Assembly (NCBI GenBank): GCA_009823505.1 | Contig: VZQC01010553.1 | Location: 149,200-213,199, forward strand | DNA: 64,000 bases | Origin: Rhizomys pruinosus | Lineage: Eukaryota; Chordata; Mammalia; Rodentia; Spalacidae | Reading direction: 5' to 3' | Part shown: in pieces, positions 22,974 to 34,444 of the stretch | Position numbering within the stretch: the first letter of the stretch is position 1 | Layout: the number at the start of each line of letters is the position of its first letter | Program-made: the position numbers and the translations under genes | The notes under the pieces: model-generated | The model's database searches: none | What the model was told of the DNA's origin: nothing | Seen by the model: only the letters and a program-made list of their open reading frames with translations

Positions 22974-23285
22974 TACTTACTAAGTCGGGTACTCCAACAG
23001 TTCTGGAACACAGAACACAGATGGAGCTGAGGAGCAGGCACAGCTGCAGTGGATGAGACAGCAGGGCTGCAGTAGAGGAAGCAGCCACTGACCTTCAGCC
23101 CGGGCAGCCCGGGGAGATGAGAAGCAGACCCAAGAGCAGGGAGCAAACTGCGCAGGGATTTGGGAGTTCAGTACCTCTGCTCTCTCACCTCCTCCAGGCA
23201 CGGCCCAATTCCCAGAAGTCCATCTCTACCCCCTCCATCACCGCTCACCCTCACCCCCCACCCGCCAGGCCCCAAGTGTGTGTGG
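22974..23285 (-). other. GC-richer island with strong minus-strand donor
   Basis: A GC-richer patch with some CpG (CCCGGGCAGCCCGGGGAGAT) in AT-rich surroundings. On the minus strand it ends at CCCGACTTA followed by GTAAGTAT (complement of 22974-22981), a near-ideal splice donor. Several frames are open, but none begins at a well-placed ATG with family resemblance. A 5' untranslated exon of an unknown gene is possible; so is chance. Confidence 0.25.
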
Positions 23286-23289
23286 GAAT

Positions 23290-23540
23290 AGACTCCTAAA
23301 GAATAGCACAAATGAACTCTTAAGTTCACTCAACACAGCCATAACAGTGAATAATGACAAAGATTCTGAGAAAGTCTTCCAGAATAAAACAAACAAACAG
23401 CAAAGAGCAAAAGTGTCCTAGAAAATTCAAAAATCCAAATTGCAGCAGACACAGTTTAAAAACACACGAGAAGATATTGCAGCTAAATCAGAGAAGAAAA
23501 TGCTATGAAGGGAAGCATTCTTAGAAATTGAAAATATCTA
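23290..23540. other. Unassigned stretch
   Basis: Nothing recognised. Confidence 0.45.
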
Positions 23541-23541
23541 G

Positions 23542-23768
23542 GGGCTGGAGAGACGGCTCAGCGGTTAAAAGCACTGACTGCTATTGCAGAGGACCCAGGT
23601 TCGATTCCCAGCACCCACATGGTGGCTAAGACCCATCTTTAACTCTAGTTCCGGGGGAATCTGACCCCCTCTTCTGACCTCCGCAGCACTGCATGACATG
23701 GGTGCACCTACTTACATGCAGTACACTCATACACATAAACTAATAAGTAAAAAAAATTTAAAAAAGAA
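23542..23768 (+). mobile_element. B2-type SINE with TSD
   Basis: Full B2 (GGCTCAGCGGTTAAAAGC, GGTTCGATTCC) with an A/T tail. GAAAATATCT before it matches AAAAATATCT after it. It lacks the internal 17-bp duplication. Confidence 0.92.
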
Positions 23769-23769
23769 A

Positions 23770-24755
23770 AAATATCTGAACCAAAACTCAAAAGAATAAG
23801 TAGAAAATAAATCAAGTTAAAATTGTATAAATGTTGAAGGAAAACATGGGGCAGGAAAAGGCTTGTAAGAAAAGGGTTATGGTGCAGGCAAAACTTAAAT
23901 AATAAAAATTCTAGGAAAATAAAGGGAGAAAGGGAGGGAGAGAAGGAAAGTGAATGAATGAACCACCATCCAGAGCTAAGCAGACACAGGTTATCAGGTT
24001 AACTAGTCTTAGCAAACCTCTCTCCATCTTTTTTTTTTGGCATGCCTACCAGCAATGTGTGCCTCTGCGTGCATGCATGCACACACATACACACAATTGG
24101 AAATCCCGAAAACACCAATGAGAAGAGAAGATTTGGAAGCTTTCAAAGAGAAAAATGTCAGGTCGCCTACAAAAAGCAATTATCAGAATTGTATAAGCAG
24201 TTCTCTTGAACAAGAACATAAGTTGTTACATTTTGAAAGAAAACAATTTTCAGTCTCAAAAATTACTTTTAATCTAGTGAATGAAGACTAAAAATATCTT
24301 CAGAAATGCAAAATCTCTACCAATCTGGCTTTTTTTGAACTCTCTCTCTGGAAATACCATGGACGTATTCAGACAAAACAAAGGAGTAAACTAAAATGTG
24401 GAACACATGGGTCCCTGGCAGGAGAAAGATGAGAAGTCCAGAAGAACATATGGTTGAGAAGACAGAGACTGCAGAACCAAAAGTCCCCAAATGAGGCACC
24501 AGGGCAAACAGGAAGAGACTGGCTAAGAAGAGAAAGCCAAGGACACAGCCCGTATCCAGTGAACACCTGCTGCATCTGGCCCCTCACTCGGTATGAGATT
24601 CCACCTGCCCAAATCGCTCAACATAGGAACTTCTGAACCTGTGCAGGGAGGTCATGATTAGGAATAAGAAATGAGGAAAGGAATACACAAATATAAGGAC
24701 ACAGTCCCACGTTAGTCAGCCTTCCAGTACTGCAACAAACTGCCGGAGAAAACCA
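23770..24755. other. Unassigned stretch
   Basis: No gene recognised. Holds a CA/TGCA-rich bit at 24058-24096 and open frames of at most 84 codons without support. Confidence 0.45.
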
Positions 24756-24764
24756 GCTGCCGTA

Positions 24765-25200
24765 GTTTGAGTTTTGTTGTTGTAATAAAGCACTCTGACC
24801 AAAAGCAACTTAAAAGAGGAAAGGATTTAGGTTAAAGTCCATTAGTGAGGGAAGTCAGAGCAGGAGCTCAAGCAGGAACTTCAAGGTAAGCAGGTTGCTA
24901 TTGCACACTCTGTCACCTCAGGGAAACAGGGAACTCACTTCACAGCCAGAGGTACCATGGAGGATGCTGCTTGCTAGCTGGCTGGCTCATAGACCATACT
25001 TTGGTAGCTTTCTTATACAGTCCAGGCCCACCTGCCCAGGGAATGATGCGACCCACAGTGGGCTGGGCCCTCATACGTCAATTAACAATCCCTTGTAACC
25101 TGCCCAAAGACCAACCTGATAAAGACAATTACTCAACCGAGATTCACTTTTTAGGTAATTCTAGTCTGTGTCAAATAGACAATTAAAGCTAACTAGAACA
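24765..25200 (+). mobile_element. Rodent medium-reiterated repeat (URR1-like)
   Basis: The left end reads TTGTTGTTGTAATAAAGCAC then TCTGACCAAAAGCAACTT. The middle has GGGAAGTCAGAGCAGGAGCT and CCAGGGAATGATGCGACCCA. The right end is CTAGTCTGTGTCAAATAGAC. The same family recurs at 42045-42640 and 46675-47265. The name is from memory only. Confidence 0.5.
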
Positions 25201-25204
25201 CCAA

Positions 25205-25655
25205 CTTATGTAGAAAAAGGGCTTATCTTACTAGTCTCTGACTAGACAAACCATAGTATTGGAGCCTCTGGAGAGTATATAAAATGGCAGCAACAGGGAA
25301 CAAATTGCTTACCTTCTGCCCAGACAACAAAAGGAAATGAAGAGGAAGAGACCAACACCCACAAACCCCTTCAAGGGCACACACCCAATAACTTAAGGAC
25401 CTCTCCCACTAGGTCCAACCTCTCAAAGGTTCTGCCATCTCTCAGAAGTATTAACATGGGGAGGGGGGAGCAAAGCTTCAACACATGGACTGCAGTGTAG
25501 TTCCAACTGCAGCAAGACCTCTTTCATTATATAAAATCCAGAAGGAAAAACAACTGTACTGGAGGTTCGTACACACTGAGAAACAAGACAGACATCTTGA
25601 GATTCCACAGCAACTCAAAGACAGGCAGGCAAAAGTATCCATATTACTCATCCTG
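25205..25655 (+). mobile_element. Second medium-reiterated repeat remnant
   Basis: 25370-25500 (GGACCTCTCCCACTAGGTCC, AACCTCTCAAAGGTTCTGCC) looks like a rodent medium-reiterated repeat end. The rest is unassigned. Confidence 0.35.
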
Positions 25656-25660
25656 ATTTT

Positions 25661-26070
25661 TTTTAATTTAATTTTTATTGATGCTTTGTGCATTTCGTAC
25701 ATTATTTTCCAATTCAGATCAGGCATATTTCCCTTCCCCCCCCCACCCCCACCCCATCCCAGATCATGTATTCTGCCATAACTGCCCTGCATCTTTAACA
25801 GGTTTTTTTTTCCTTTTTTAGCTATAAGTGATAATCCATGAGTACAAGCATCCTTCATGCAAAACCAATCTGCAGGCTGTTGTGCCCAAACCCCCACAGC
25901 CCCACCATCCAGTGGGGGGTGACAGGTTGTTTGTTCAATCAAGTTGATCAAATGAGTGTCCAGACTACATCACTGTAGTTTCACCATTCACCCCAATCGC
26001 AGCCTTTACATTCTACCACGCCCCCTCTTCCACAGATTGTTCCCTAGGCTTAGAAAAGGGGCACAGGTGG
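25661..26070 (-). mobile_element. Composite retroposon with L1-like tail, copy 4
   Basis: Minus-strand copy of the family seen at 14652, 16131 and 16412. The T-rich start and TGCATTTCGTACATTATTTT are the complement of the L1-like tail; the body runs to CCACCTGTGCCCC at 26070. The 15-bp ACTCATCCTGATTTT is present at both ends (near 25646 and near 26071), so it moved by target-primed reverse transcription. Its 5' end is about 30 bases inside that of copies 1 and 2. Confidence 0.75.
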
Positions 26071-26084
26071 ACTCATCCTGATTT

Positions 26085-26765
26085 TATATAGCAAAAATTT
26101 ACAGATGAATTAACTAATCCTGAGGGCAGGTCCTTCATATAAGTCAAGTAGAGGCCCCAGCCACGTTAGTGGCCATCAGTCAATCTGTTGAGGGACTGAG
26201 TAGAACCCAAAGGTAGGGGAAGGTTGAATTTGCTCAGTGTGGCTGCTTGGGCTGAGGCTTGGATTTCTCTCTGCCCTCACTGCACCATTAGCTTTCCTGG
26301 ATTTGCAGTGTACAGACAGCAGGTCAGAAGGGTTCTCCGGCTCCATAATCATGAGTCAGTACTTTATGACGGATCTTTTATCTCTCCTTGGCTCTGTTTC
26401 TTTGAAGAACCTTAACACAGGTTGATCAGATCTACTGTCTATCTCCCATTCTCTATCCTCACCTGTACCAGCACATTTTCTGACTTTCCTTGTCTCCAAC
26501 CCATCTTGCTCAACCCTATCCTGTTCTTGTCTCCAAACTTCAGTCCAGCTTCTTTTTTAAGTGATTCCAGGACATCTTGTTGTTGGAGTCCCTAGCACAG
26601 CTTGCACCTTCACAGCCTTCTCCTGTCTCTTCCTCCTCCTTCCCCTATACTGGTGCTGTCACAGTCTTCCTGTCACAGACCATTCTCTCTGCCGTCGTAT
26701 TCCTCACACCAAACTTCAGACCTGTTGCTCTTCATATCACACTTTGGCTGAGAAACTCCCTGGAT
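26085..26765. other. Unassigned stretch
   Basis: No gene recognised. Pyrimidine-rich text at 26430-26660 may be L2-related. Open frames of 62 to 84 codons have no splice or start support. Confidence 0.4.
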
Positions 26766-26767
26766 TT

Positions 26768-26891
26768 GAGCTAGGCTCAGCTTCTGTGCTGTCCAGCTCA
26801 ACTCCCTGCAGTTGAGCTAGGCTCAGCTTCTGTGCCGTCCAGCTCAACTCCCTGCAGTTGAGCTAGGCTCAGCTTCTGTGCCGTCCAGCTC
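26768..26891 (+). repeat. 46-bp minisatellite, 2.7 copies
   Basis: Units start at 26768, 26814 and 26860 with GAGCTAGGCTCAGCTTCTGT and a period of exactly 46 bases. Copies differ by one base (GTGCTGTCC in the first, GTGCCGTCC in the others), so the array is young or homogenised. Confidence 0.97.
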
Positions 26892-26929
26892 TCAGGAGAT
26901 ATCCCCATCACTGCAGCCAGTCATACCGT

Positions 26930-27045
26930 CTGTCTCACAGTGCCTATGGACCCTTTTCTATCTTGTTCATTGTTCTTTCTTCAGTGCCTAAGATACATTG
27001 ACACATAGCAAGTGCTCAATGAATATTGGCTAAATATGCAATCAA
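26930..27045 (+). mobile_element. L2 3' end remnant
   Basis: CAGTGCCTAAGATACATTGA followed by ACACATAGCAAGTGCTCAAT and GAATATTGGCTAAAT is the ancient LINE-2 terminus. Confidence 0.65.
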
Positions 27046-27314
27046 TGTTTCTTCAAGTAAATAGCAGAATACTTATTATGCTCGAGCTCCAACCCAAGGC
27101 CACAGAGCTGGCTTTCTTGGACGGGGCTAAGAAGATGTATAGTTTTAACGTTTTGCAAAGACGTTATTAGTCAAGATCAGCTTTGTTTGTTCAGTGGGCA
27201 GTGCTAACATAGTAATGGCCAGTGTCTACTCCAACAGTATTGGAAAGTGAACAACAGTAAGGTGTACAGTAAGGACCTCTCCCACTAGGCCATCTGTTAT
27301 CACTAAAATACTAA

Positions 27315-27400
27315 AGGAAGGGCTAGAGGTCTAGCTCAGTAGACCGACTGCCCAGCACATGCAGGGCCCTGGGATCAGTTTCTAGCAATGAAAAGATGCC
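27315..27400 (+). mobile_element. ID-like SINE fragment
   Basis: GGGCTAGAGGTCTAGCTCAG then GCACATGCAGGGCCCTGGGA resembles the tRNA-like head of ID/B4 SINEs. Confidence 0.5.
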
Positions 27401-28395
27401 AGGGGATATAGTTATACCCTGTTCCTTTTTACCATCTCAGGAATTCAGCTTGTCTACATAGGTATTTTCCCATCTGATTCCATCCTCACGGCTAGATGCC
27501 ATATGAGGTAGAATTCAGATGGTAACTGTTCTGTCTCAACATGGGAACCAGCGCTTTCCCCGCTCTGTTTTCAAAATCTATTACTCCTTCCTTTGCCTTT
27601 GAAGAATCAATGCCCCACTTATAGCCCGAGACCCATCCTTCTGGCATGGGGCCATGATCCCATCGTTTATCAGCCTCTGTAACTTTACCTAACAGCAACT
27701 TCTCCTCTGTCCTACTTCAGCCCATTGGCAGTGGGCATCTCCTGCTACAGTCTAAAATGCAAGCTGGCCCCACCTCTCCCTCCCACTAGCGCCTCTGGCT
27801 GGCTTCTGTATTTGCACATATTTAGAAAGCAGTCTATTCTCATTGCTTCTAGCTCCTCATTTTTCATTCATTTTTCAGCCTACTAATATGTGACTTCCAC
27901 CTCCATGTTTTCCTAAAATTGCTCATTGAAAACTAGGTCACCAATTGCTGCTTAATTTCCAGTCTTGACAGCCTGTTTGCATTTTTACTTGCACTCTCAT
28001 ATGAAACAATTCTGGCCCCTTCCTACTTTGGAAACTCTCTCTGCCTTAGGCCCATCCTCTCCATTCTTGCGGTGTCACCCTGTCCCCCTTTCCAAAGCTC
28101 TGCCTCTTCTTTTTGCTTCTGTTGTCTTTTAGTCTAAATCTCCTTCCTTGACCTTCTCCTTATTCCATCCTTCCTCTCTTTCCCCAAATCTGTTCATCCA
28201 CCTTGTGGCTTCATCTCATATTCTTTGGGCAATAACTCAACATTTATATCTCTGCCTCAGTTTGTAGCCCCAATTTCTAACTTAAATGCCCCTGAAGAAT
28301 CTCAGATTCCATATGTGTCAATGAATTGTCTCTGATCATCTGCAATGGAACAAAAGATAACCCAAGGATCCCTGCAGAGTTACTGGTCCCTATAA
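27401..28395. other. Unassigned stretch, pyrimidine-rich
   Basis: No gene supported. A 68-codon minus frame at 27492-27698 (with GWVSGYKWGIDSSKAKEG) is the most protein-like, but I see no splice sites or family. Much of 27800-28300 may be L2-derived. Confidence 0.4.
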
Positions 28396-28399
28396 TGGA

Positions 28400-28690
28400 T
28401 CCCAATTCCTCCAACTATGGCTTCTCTCTTTCTACCTTTACTCTAGCCTGGAGAACTCCTATTTATCCTTCAAAACTCATCACAACTCACCTTGTTTAGA
28501 ACACTTCTCCCAAGCCCCTTTCTGCTCAAATGGATAACCTTCCATGTGCATTCTGTGCAAGTCACTATCAAGTACTTATCACTGTAGTAATTATTGCTTT
28601 ACCTCCTTCAATCTCAATGCCCTGAACTATATATTTAATTTGTGTTCCCTCAACCAGCATCAGACCCAAAACAGGTTTTAAAAAAAATCT
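28400..28690 (+). mobile_element. L2 remnant
   Basis: Worn LINE-2 3' text: CTATTTATCCTTCAAAACTC, CAAGTACTTATCACTGTAG, TTTAATTTGTGTTCCCTC. Confidence 0.55.
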
Positions 28691-28975
28691 CCAAATGAGC
28701 ACAGCACTAAAGAACGTAGTACAGAAATGGATCTGGCTAGCTCAAAGGGTAGTGATCATTCAGCCATTACAGTCCAAGGAGTAGCCTCTTGTCTTTGTTA
28801 ATTCTACCTAAATTTTTTACTACAATACCAGAGTTGAGTAATTTCAGTTAGATTAGACAGTTTAAAAGTTTTACTATGCAACTTTTAATTAGATCTTATT
28901 GCTTCTTGACAGTGATGGAAAAACAAGTCCTGCCTTTATAATTAACATCAGTTCTACAGATAATGAACTTTCCTG
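28691..28975. other. Unassigned stretch
   Basis: Nothing recognised. Confidence 0.45.
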
Positions 28976-28984
28976 TTTTCTAAA

Positions 28985-29545
28985 TAATATTTTTATTTAT
29001 TATTTAAATTATCATACATATATATTATTTATTTTGGTCATATTCACCCTACTACTGACTTCCAGATCCCCCTAGAATCTCCCAATCTCCCAACATATTT
29101 CCCTCCCAACTTTAACTCCTCTTCTTTTTTTTTTTTTTTTTTTATTAATAAACCACTGAGTCCAATTAGTGCTGCCCATACACACTTGGGGGTTGAGCCA
29201 TTCACTGTGGCATGGGAATCTTATCAGCAGTCACACCCCAAAGAAAAGTGGCCCTCCCTCCCTCAGGATTGGCCAATGGCTAATAGCCCTGCAGCAAGAT
29301 GGAGCCTTATGAGCCTTCCCCATCCTGCTGGAATTTGGACTGGTTCAGTCATGTGCAGATAATCACAAGTGCTGTTCTTTTCATGCGTTTTCACAGGCCA
29401 CATCAGTCCAAAGGCAGCACTTCACTGCTCTTCACCCCAACATTCTGGTTCCTCTATTCTTTTTGCCCCCTCTCCTTCAATGTTTCCCGGGCCTTGGGGA
29501 GGGAGTTGATACAGATGACCCATCTATAGGTGAGTACTCAGTGTT
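28985..29545 (-). mobile_element. Lx-like L1 3' end, minus strand
   Basis: The complement of an L1 3' untranslated region: AT-rich terminus at 28985-29040, C-rich CCCAATCTCCCAACATATTT, a T21 tract at 29129-29149, then TAATAAACCACTGAGTCCAA and CATTCACTGTGGCATGGG. Confidence 0.65.
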
Positions 29546-29898
29546 ACTTATTCTCTAGATACTGAATTTTTAAATGCTACACACGGAAGTGGAGTGAAAA
29601 GTAATGAATAAAGCATAAAAGCAAAATAAGGTAATAAGAAACCTTCATAAAGGCAATGAAGGAAACACAGATGGCAATGTATTGCACAGTACTTGTCTCA
29701 GTAGGGATCACGGGAACACGAGTGGTCAAGCATGTCTGTCTCTCAGGGGCAGAGACATGCATGCTGAATCCTAAAAGAAGAGACAGCTAGCCTTAGAGAG
29801 CATTGTAGGAAATGTCTTCTAAAAGTCAGAAAGAGTCCAGCGTACCTGAAGTGATGGAGAACAGGGGCAGTGTGCAATGGGAAAAGAAAAGAGGTCCT
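29546..29898. other. Unassigned stretch
   Basis: Nothing recognised. Confidence 0.45.
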
Positions 29899-30141
29899 GG
29901 GCTGGAGAGATGGCCTAGCAGTTAAGAGCACTGACTGCTCTTACAGAGGACCCAGGTTCGATCCCCAGCACCCACATGGTGGCTGAGAACTGTCTGAAAC
30001 TCCAATTCCAGGAGAACTCCAGTTCCAGGGGAATCCAACACCCTCTTCTGACCTCCGCGGCATTGCACAACACGGATGCACAAACTTGCATGCAGATAGT
30101 ACATTCATAGACATACAGAAATAATAAATTAAAAAAAATTA
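29899..30141 (+). mobile_element. B2-type SINE with TSD
   Basis: Full B2 (GGCCTAGCAGTTAAGAGC, GGTTCGATCCCC) with the internal 17-bp duplication. AAAAGAAAAGAGGTCCT before and AAAAGAAAAGCGGTCCT after form a 17-bp target-site duplication with one mismatch. Confidence 0.95.
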
Positions 30142-30407
30142 GAAAAAGAAAAGCGGTCCTAATAGGGTCCAGGGAAAAGGCAGAAGGAAACCTGGCCCTG
30201 CGGCCTTGGAGACTGGAAGACGTGTTTTGATTTACTGATTACCTTCCAAGTATCAGTAACTACATGGAGAGCTTCCATGCCTCCCAGCATGGAATGGACA
30301 AATCCCAGCAGCTGAATGCTTTAGGATTTGTCATTATTCCCATTTCAGAAGAGAAGAGACTGAGGCTTCGAGAGGTGTAGATTCAGTACCTAATGAAAGG
30401 GGATCTA

Positions 30408-30628
30408 AGGGCTGGAGTGATGCCTCAGTGTCTCAGAGAATGAGCTGCTCTTTTAGAAGTCCCTGGGTTCAAATCCCACCACCCACATGGTAGCTAACAA
30501 CCATCCATAACACCAGCTCCTCTTCTGACCTCCACAGGCATTGTACAACAGGGGTGTACTTACATACATGCAGGCAACACACTCGTACATATAAAATAAA
30601 AATAATAAATAAAATATAAAAAATAAAC
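30408..30628 (+). mobile_element. Diverged B2-type SINE
   Basis: GGGCTGGAGTGATGCCTCAG, GGGTTCAAATCCCACCACCC and an AATAAA-rich tail. An older copy without the 17-bp duplication. Confidence 0.85.
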
Positions 30629-30629
30629 G

Positions 30630-30885
30630 GTTCTGAGCAAGATGAGTACAGGGCTTGAACAGGAGAGACAACTTCCTCTTCCTCTTCCTGTGTCCCTCTG
30701 ACTTCTACAGTGTGGACCCTCCACTCAAAGTTACAGTGTTCATAAGAACAACATGTGATATTATAAAAATATGAAAAATATGAAAAAAGTATAAAAAAGG
30801 TATTATTTCATGCTTCCACCATGAAAGTAGACTTCTTGGTGACTGGCTTACCATGACCTATCTCATTAGCTTATTTGTTCAAAAC
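30630..30885. other. Unassigned stretch
   Basis: Nothing recognised. Confidence 0.4.
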
Positions 30886-30889
30886 AGAT

Positions 30890-31290
30890 TATTATGTCAA
30901 TTCTCTAGCAAGGTTTTTCAATTCCTCCTACAAAACAAAGCAAAATCCTTCACAGCTTTAAAACTAAAATGTCACAATCTGGCCCCGACTTATCCATCTG
31001 GTTTTGTTTCCGGTGACACCCAACTCATTCACCCCACCTGCACTCACACACAGGGTCTGTTTCCAAAGAAGCTCCAATGTCTGTCATGTTCTTCCTATAC
31101 TGACCTTCCTGTTCCACTGTGTTCACCCTATCAAGTCGTGTAGGCCCAGCTCCTGTTCCTCCAAGTCTCTCTGATGTGCCAGTCCAGAATAAGCTGCCCA
31201 CTCAATAGCTCCCTCCCTTTGGTAACATGTTCCCACAACACAGTGTTCTGCACAGAGCCAGTGCCGGGAGCAGGTTCCTGAATGAATCCA
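30890..31290 (+). mobile_element. L2 remnant
   Basis: LINE-2 3' half by text: AAAATCCTTCACAGCTTTAA, TCACAATCTGGCCCCGACTT, GTGTAGGCCCAGCTCCTGTT. Strongly worn. Confidence 0.55.
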
Positions 31291-31294
31291 TGTA

Positions 31295-32094
31295 CACTTG
31301 GGCCTCATTCTTTCCAGCAGTAATCTGGACTAGAATCTGAATAGACATCCTCTGATAGTGGCAGGGGAAACCCATGTAGAGGAGATGTCTTCCTAACTTT
31401 CTATCAGTTACCAAATGCATGAACTTGAAACTAGCTTTTTTATGACAATCAGAAGATTGAAATTTATTATTTTCTTCAGTACTAAAAAAGCAATAGTCAT
31501 GGGGGGGAGTAACATTTCATTTTAGAATGCTTATCCAGAAATACTGAGCATATGTTTCCATTCTGCTAATTTTTCAACATCATCATCACTGTTGCTGGAG
31601 CTGGTATAAAATATTCCCATTGAGTTTATTTGCTCTTCAAATATGTTAATAATTTCTACAGCTATTTTTAAACTTAGTATGATTCTCTATGTTTTTTAAA
31701 AAGCCACTAGAAGAAAGTTGGTGGCATGTTAAACTCCAAAATAAATTTCATTTTAACAAGCAGAATCTATAACAAAGTTGTCTATATCTTGAGAAAATAT
31801 AGCTCAATTTATCTGACTGAATTCCTCTGGATATTTATAGAATGAAGTATTATCATCTATTTTCAAAAAATCTTTTGACACTTCAACAACTCCTATCAGA
31901 AAATATTACATTTCTTTCTTGCATTGGTACATAGAAAAATATTATGCTTTCAGAGTAAATGCAGTTATTCCCAGTAAATTTACATGCAAATTTACATGCA
32001 AATTACATTTTGCCACACTATACACTAAATATACCAACAGGTTTTGCCTGTTTTGGGCCATTACACATGGATTTTTTTTTCAAAGGAAGGACAT

Positions 32095-32095
<1 letters not shown>
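31295..32095. other. AT-rich unassigned stretch
   Basis: No gene recognised. A 12-base direct repeat TTTACATGCAAA at 31979-32002 is the only structure seen. Confidence 0.5.
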
Positions 32096-32137
<42 letters not shown>

Positions 32138-32139
32138 GC
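32094..32139. repeat. (TA)n microsatellite
   Basis: TATACATATATA followed by about 11 TA units and GTATATATATG. Self-complementary. Confidence 0.95.
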
Positions 32140-33770
32140 AGTGCAGAAAAGAACTATCTTTCTACACTGTAGAAGTGAAGGCTCTAACAGTGACTTATTT
32201 TATATATAATCGTGGGCTCTGCTAAAACGGATTTTATGGCTATCTAAAGAAAATGTAGGTTCCTAGTGTGCTTCGAGCACTTAGACATCTTGTATTTCAT
32301 ACTCAGGCCAGATAACAGCAAAAATGTAGAGCCTTAGAGTTTTAAGCATCACTGTGGAGGCAGAAAATAACCAGATTCAAAAACTCAAAAATGATGCAAG
32401 AAGCAAGGAAGAACTTAGGTTTATTTAATTCCTCATATAGTCCTCATGATCTACAAGTCTTAGAAGAGCATTAATTTAAGACAGAAACTCTTGGGGAGCT
32501 GCATTGTGGGATGGAGTGGATTTGCTCTATGTCTACTTCTTTCTGGCCATTTTAATATACCTTGTGATACCTGCAGAATCAGCATCAGAATGGAAACACT
32601 GGGGACTCTTCCTACCTAAATCATAGCTTACGAGGGCTAGTAGACAGGTAGGAGGGTTCCTACTTGAGCAGCGAAAAAATACAGTTGCTAAAATTCACAT
32701 ATCAAACCAATTCTCGGATTTTAGAATACAAGAACTCACTTGACATTAGAAATTTGTAAATGCTAAGTCACAGGGTGAGACATTTATACCTGCTCCTGTC
32801 TCCAGCTGTCTTGTGTTAATGTGTTGCTGCTCAGGGCCTTGTGTGACCTTGTAAAACAGATATGAAAATTCCCAAAGTAAGAGCTACTAAGTGTGAATGG
32901 CAATTAATACAAAACCACAACCAATACAGACATATTTCAAAGTTACCATAAAACAATGACAACTAAGTAAACATTGAGTAATAATCTGGAACTAAAGTTA
33001 TTAACACAAAAATGAAACTTTTTTAGACATAAGGAACACCACCAGATGCCAATAGCTATGTTCAATCCATGAAGTATTAACTAACATGGAAACTGCTATG
33101 AATAATCAGAAAATAATCAAAATATATGCAACTAGTATTTTCAGAAACTGTACAACAGTCCCTGCAGGATTATAATCCTTCCAAGAAGAGAAAAGAAGGG
33201 AAGAAAATCCCATCATCCCTCAACCTCACTACCTAGAGGCAGTTTCCAGGCTGTAGTGCAAGAGGGAGGAACGCAAACAGAAGCTGCCCATCAGGATGTG
33301 GCGAAGACACAGAGAACAGAGTTTTGGACAGTCAAGGCATCTAGGCTGTGTGGAGCAGAAAAAGGAGTCATGAGGACAAAATGTTCTAAAATTTACATTA
33401 AAGTCTCTTTAATTCTCTGTGTGAATACCAATCTGTGTATGCGTAAAGTAAAAATACTCCACAAAACTGATGGGAAACCATTTTTGAGACAAAAGCCATT
33501 ACTAGGTAGCAGAGGGCTGGAGTTATCAACAATTCCCAGATCTCACAAAAGCTTTAATTCGTTCCATAGCCAAAATGGAAAGACCTTATTGAATGCATAA
33601 ACACAGACTCCAGAAAACACATAATAACTAAACAGCCTCAGAACGTAGGTTATTGTGTAGACAATCAGGAAGAAACTTAAACAAACCTTTACAATACCAA
33701 ATCAATCAATAAGGAAATAAACTACATGCCATCAAACAAGATAAAGTTTACAATTCCTGAATAGGATACC
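32140..33770. other. Unassigned stretch
   Basis: No gene supported. A 114-codon plus frame (33256-33600) is open but has no splice sites, motifs or start context that I trust. Confidence 0.45.
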
Positions 33771-33774
33771 TATG

Positions 33775-34150
33775 TCAAACTTCACTCTTCCAAGGGTTAA
33801 GGGTCATTACAGAAAAGAGGGTTTAAAGATTGTAAGAGCCAGAGGTGATAGGTGACTACAGGGAAACAGTTTTTCAGATGGTTGGTCAGTTATTCATAGA
33901 ACTCACAGTAGTGGTAACAGCATGCACAAGTCCCACATATGTTCAAGCCAGACAAAATTCAGGACATGGGCAGGTGAGTAAGAAACTTCAACCCTACCTG
34001 AGGAACTACTGGCAACTGATGGCTGTTGGGAAGGCAAAAGTCAGACTCATTTAAAGGTGAGACTCTTGGTAGGTTCACCAGGTTCCGGTGGATGCATCTG
34101 CACCAAAGGGCATTTATATGGAATGGATGGATATGTATTTGCCCATAATA
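33775..34150 (+). mobile_element. L1 (Lx-like) 3' untranslated fragment
   Basis: GGGTCATTACAGAAAAGAGG, GATTGTAAGAGCCAGAGGTG, GGTGACTACAGGGAAACAG and GGTTCCGGTGGATGCATCTG follow the usual order of rodent L1 3' text. Confidence 0.65.
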
Positions 34151-34159
34151 AGTGAAACT

Positions 34160-34440
34160 ATATGTTCACAAAAAATTATAAATGAACATTCATAGTAATT
34201 TCATTTGTTACATCCAGATACTGAAAATAACCTGTGTCTGTCCACCAACAGGTGAATGACTTATTTTGGCATATATATCCAGAAAGTATTCAGCAGTAAG
34301 AGGAATGAACTATAGATACGTCTAGCCACAGGAGTAGATCTCAAGGTGCTGGGTGACGAATGCCAGATATAATAGTATGTATCTCCTATAAGGTTCAAGT
34401 TATATAAAAGTCTGAGAATAGAACCATGATCTAGAGTTAC
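34160..34440 (+). mobile_element. Ancient L1 (L1M-type) ORF2-end remnant
   Basis: AACCTGTGTCTGTCCACCAA, CAGGTGAATGACTTATTTTG, AGTATTCAGCAGTAAGAGGA, then GAGTAGATCTCAAGGTGCTG: the ORF2 end of an old L1, heavily mutated. Confidence 0.65.
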
Positions 34441-34444
34441 AGAA

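Noticed and set aside
22906..23088. Minus-strand frame resembling a signal peptide (hydrophobic Leu/Cys-rich start)
   Set aside because: The first codon is GTG, not ATG, an in-frame stop lies just upstream, and no known secreted protein matches. Kept only as a weak exon-like patch.
26768..26891. Repeated units as a possible CRISPR array
   Set aside because: Units are contiguous 46-mers without unique spacers; the genome is mammalian.
32094..32139. Self-complementary AT stretch as a possible hairpin or origin
   Set aside because: Simple (TA)n microsatellite with no other signal.
33256..33600. 114-codon plus-strand open frame
   Set aside because: No family resemblance, no splice sites, no coding-like composition that I can support.
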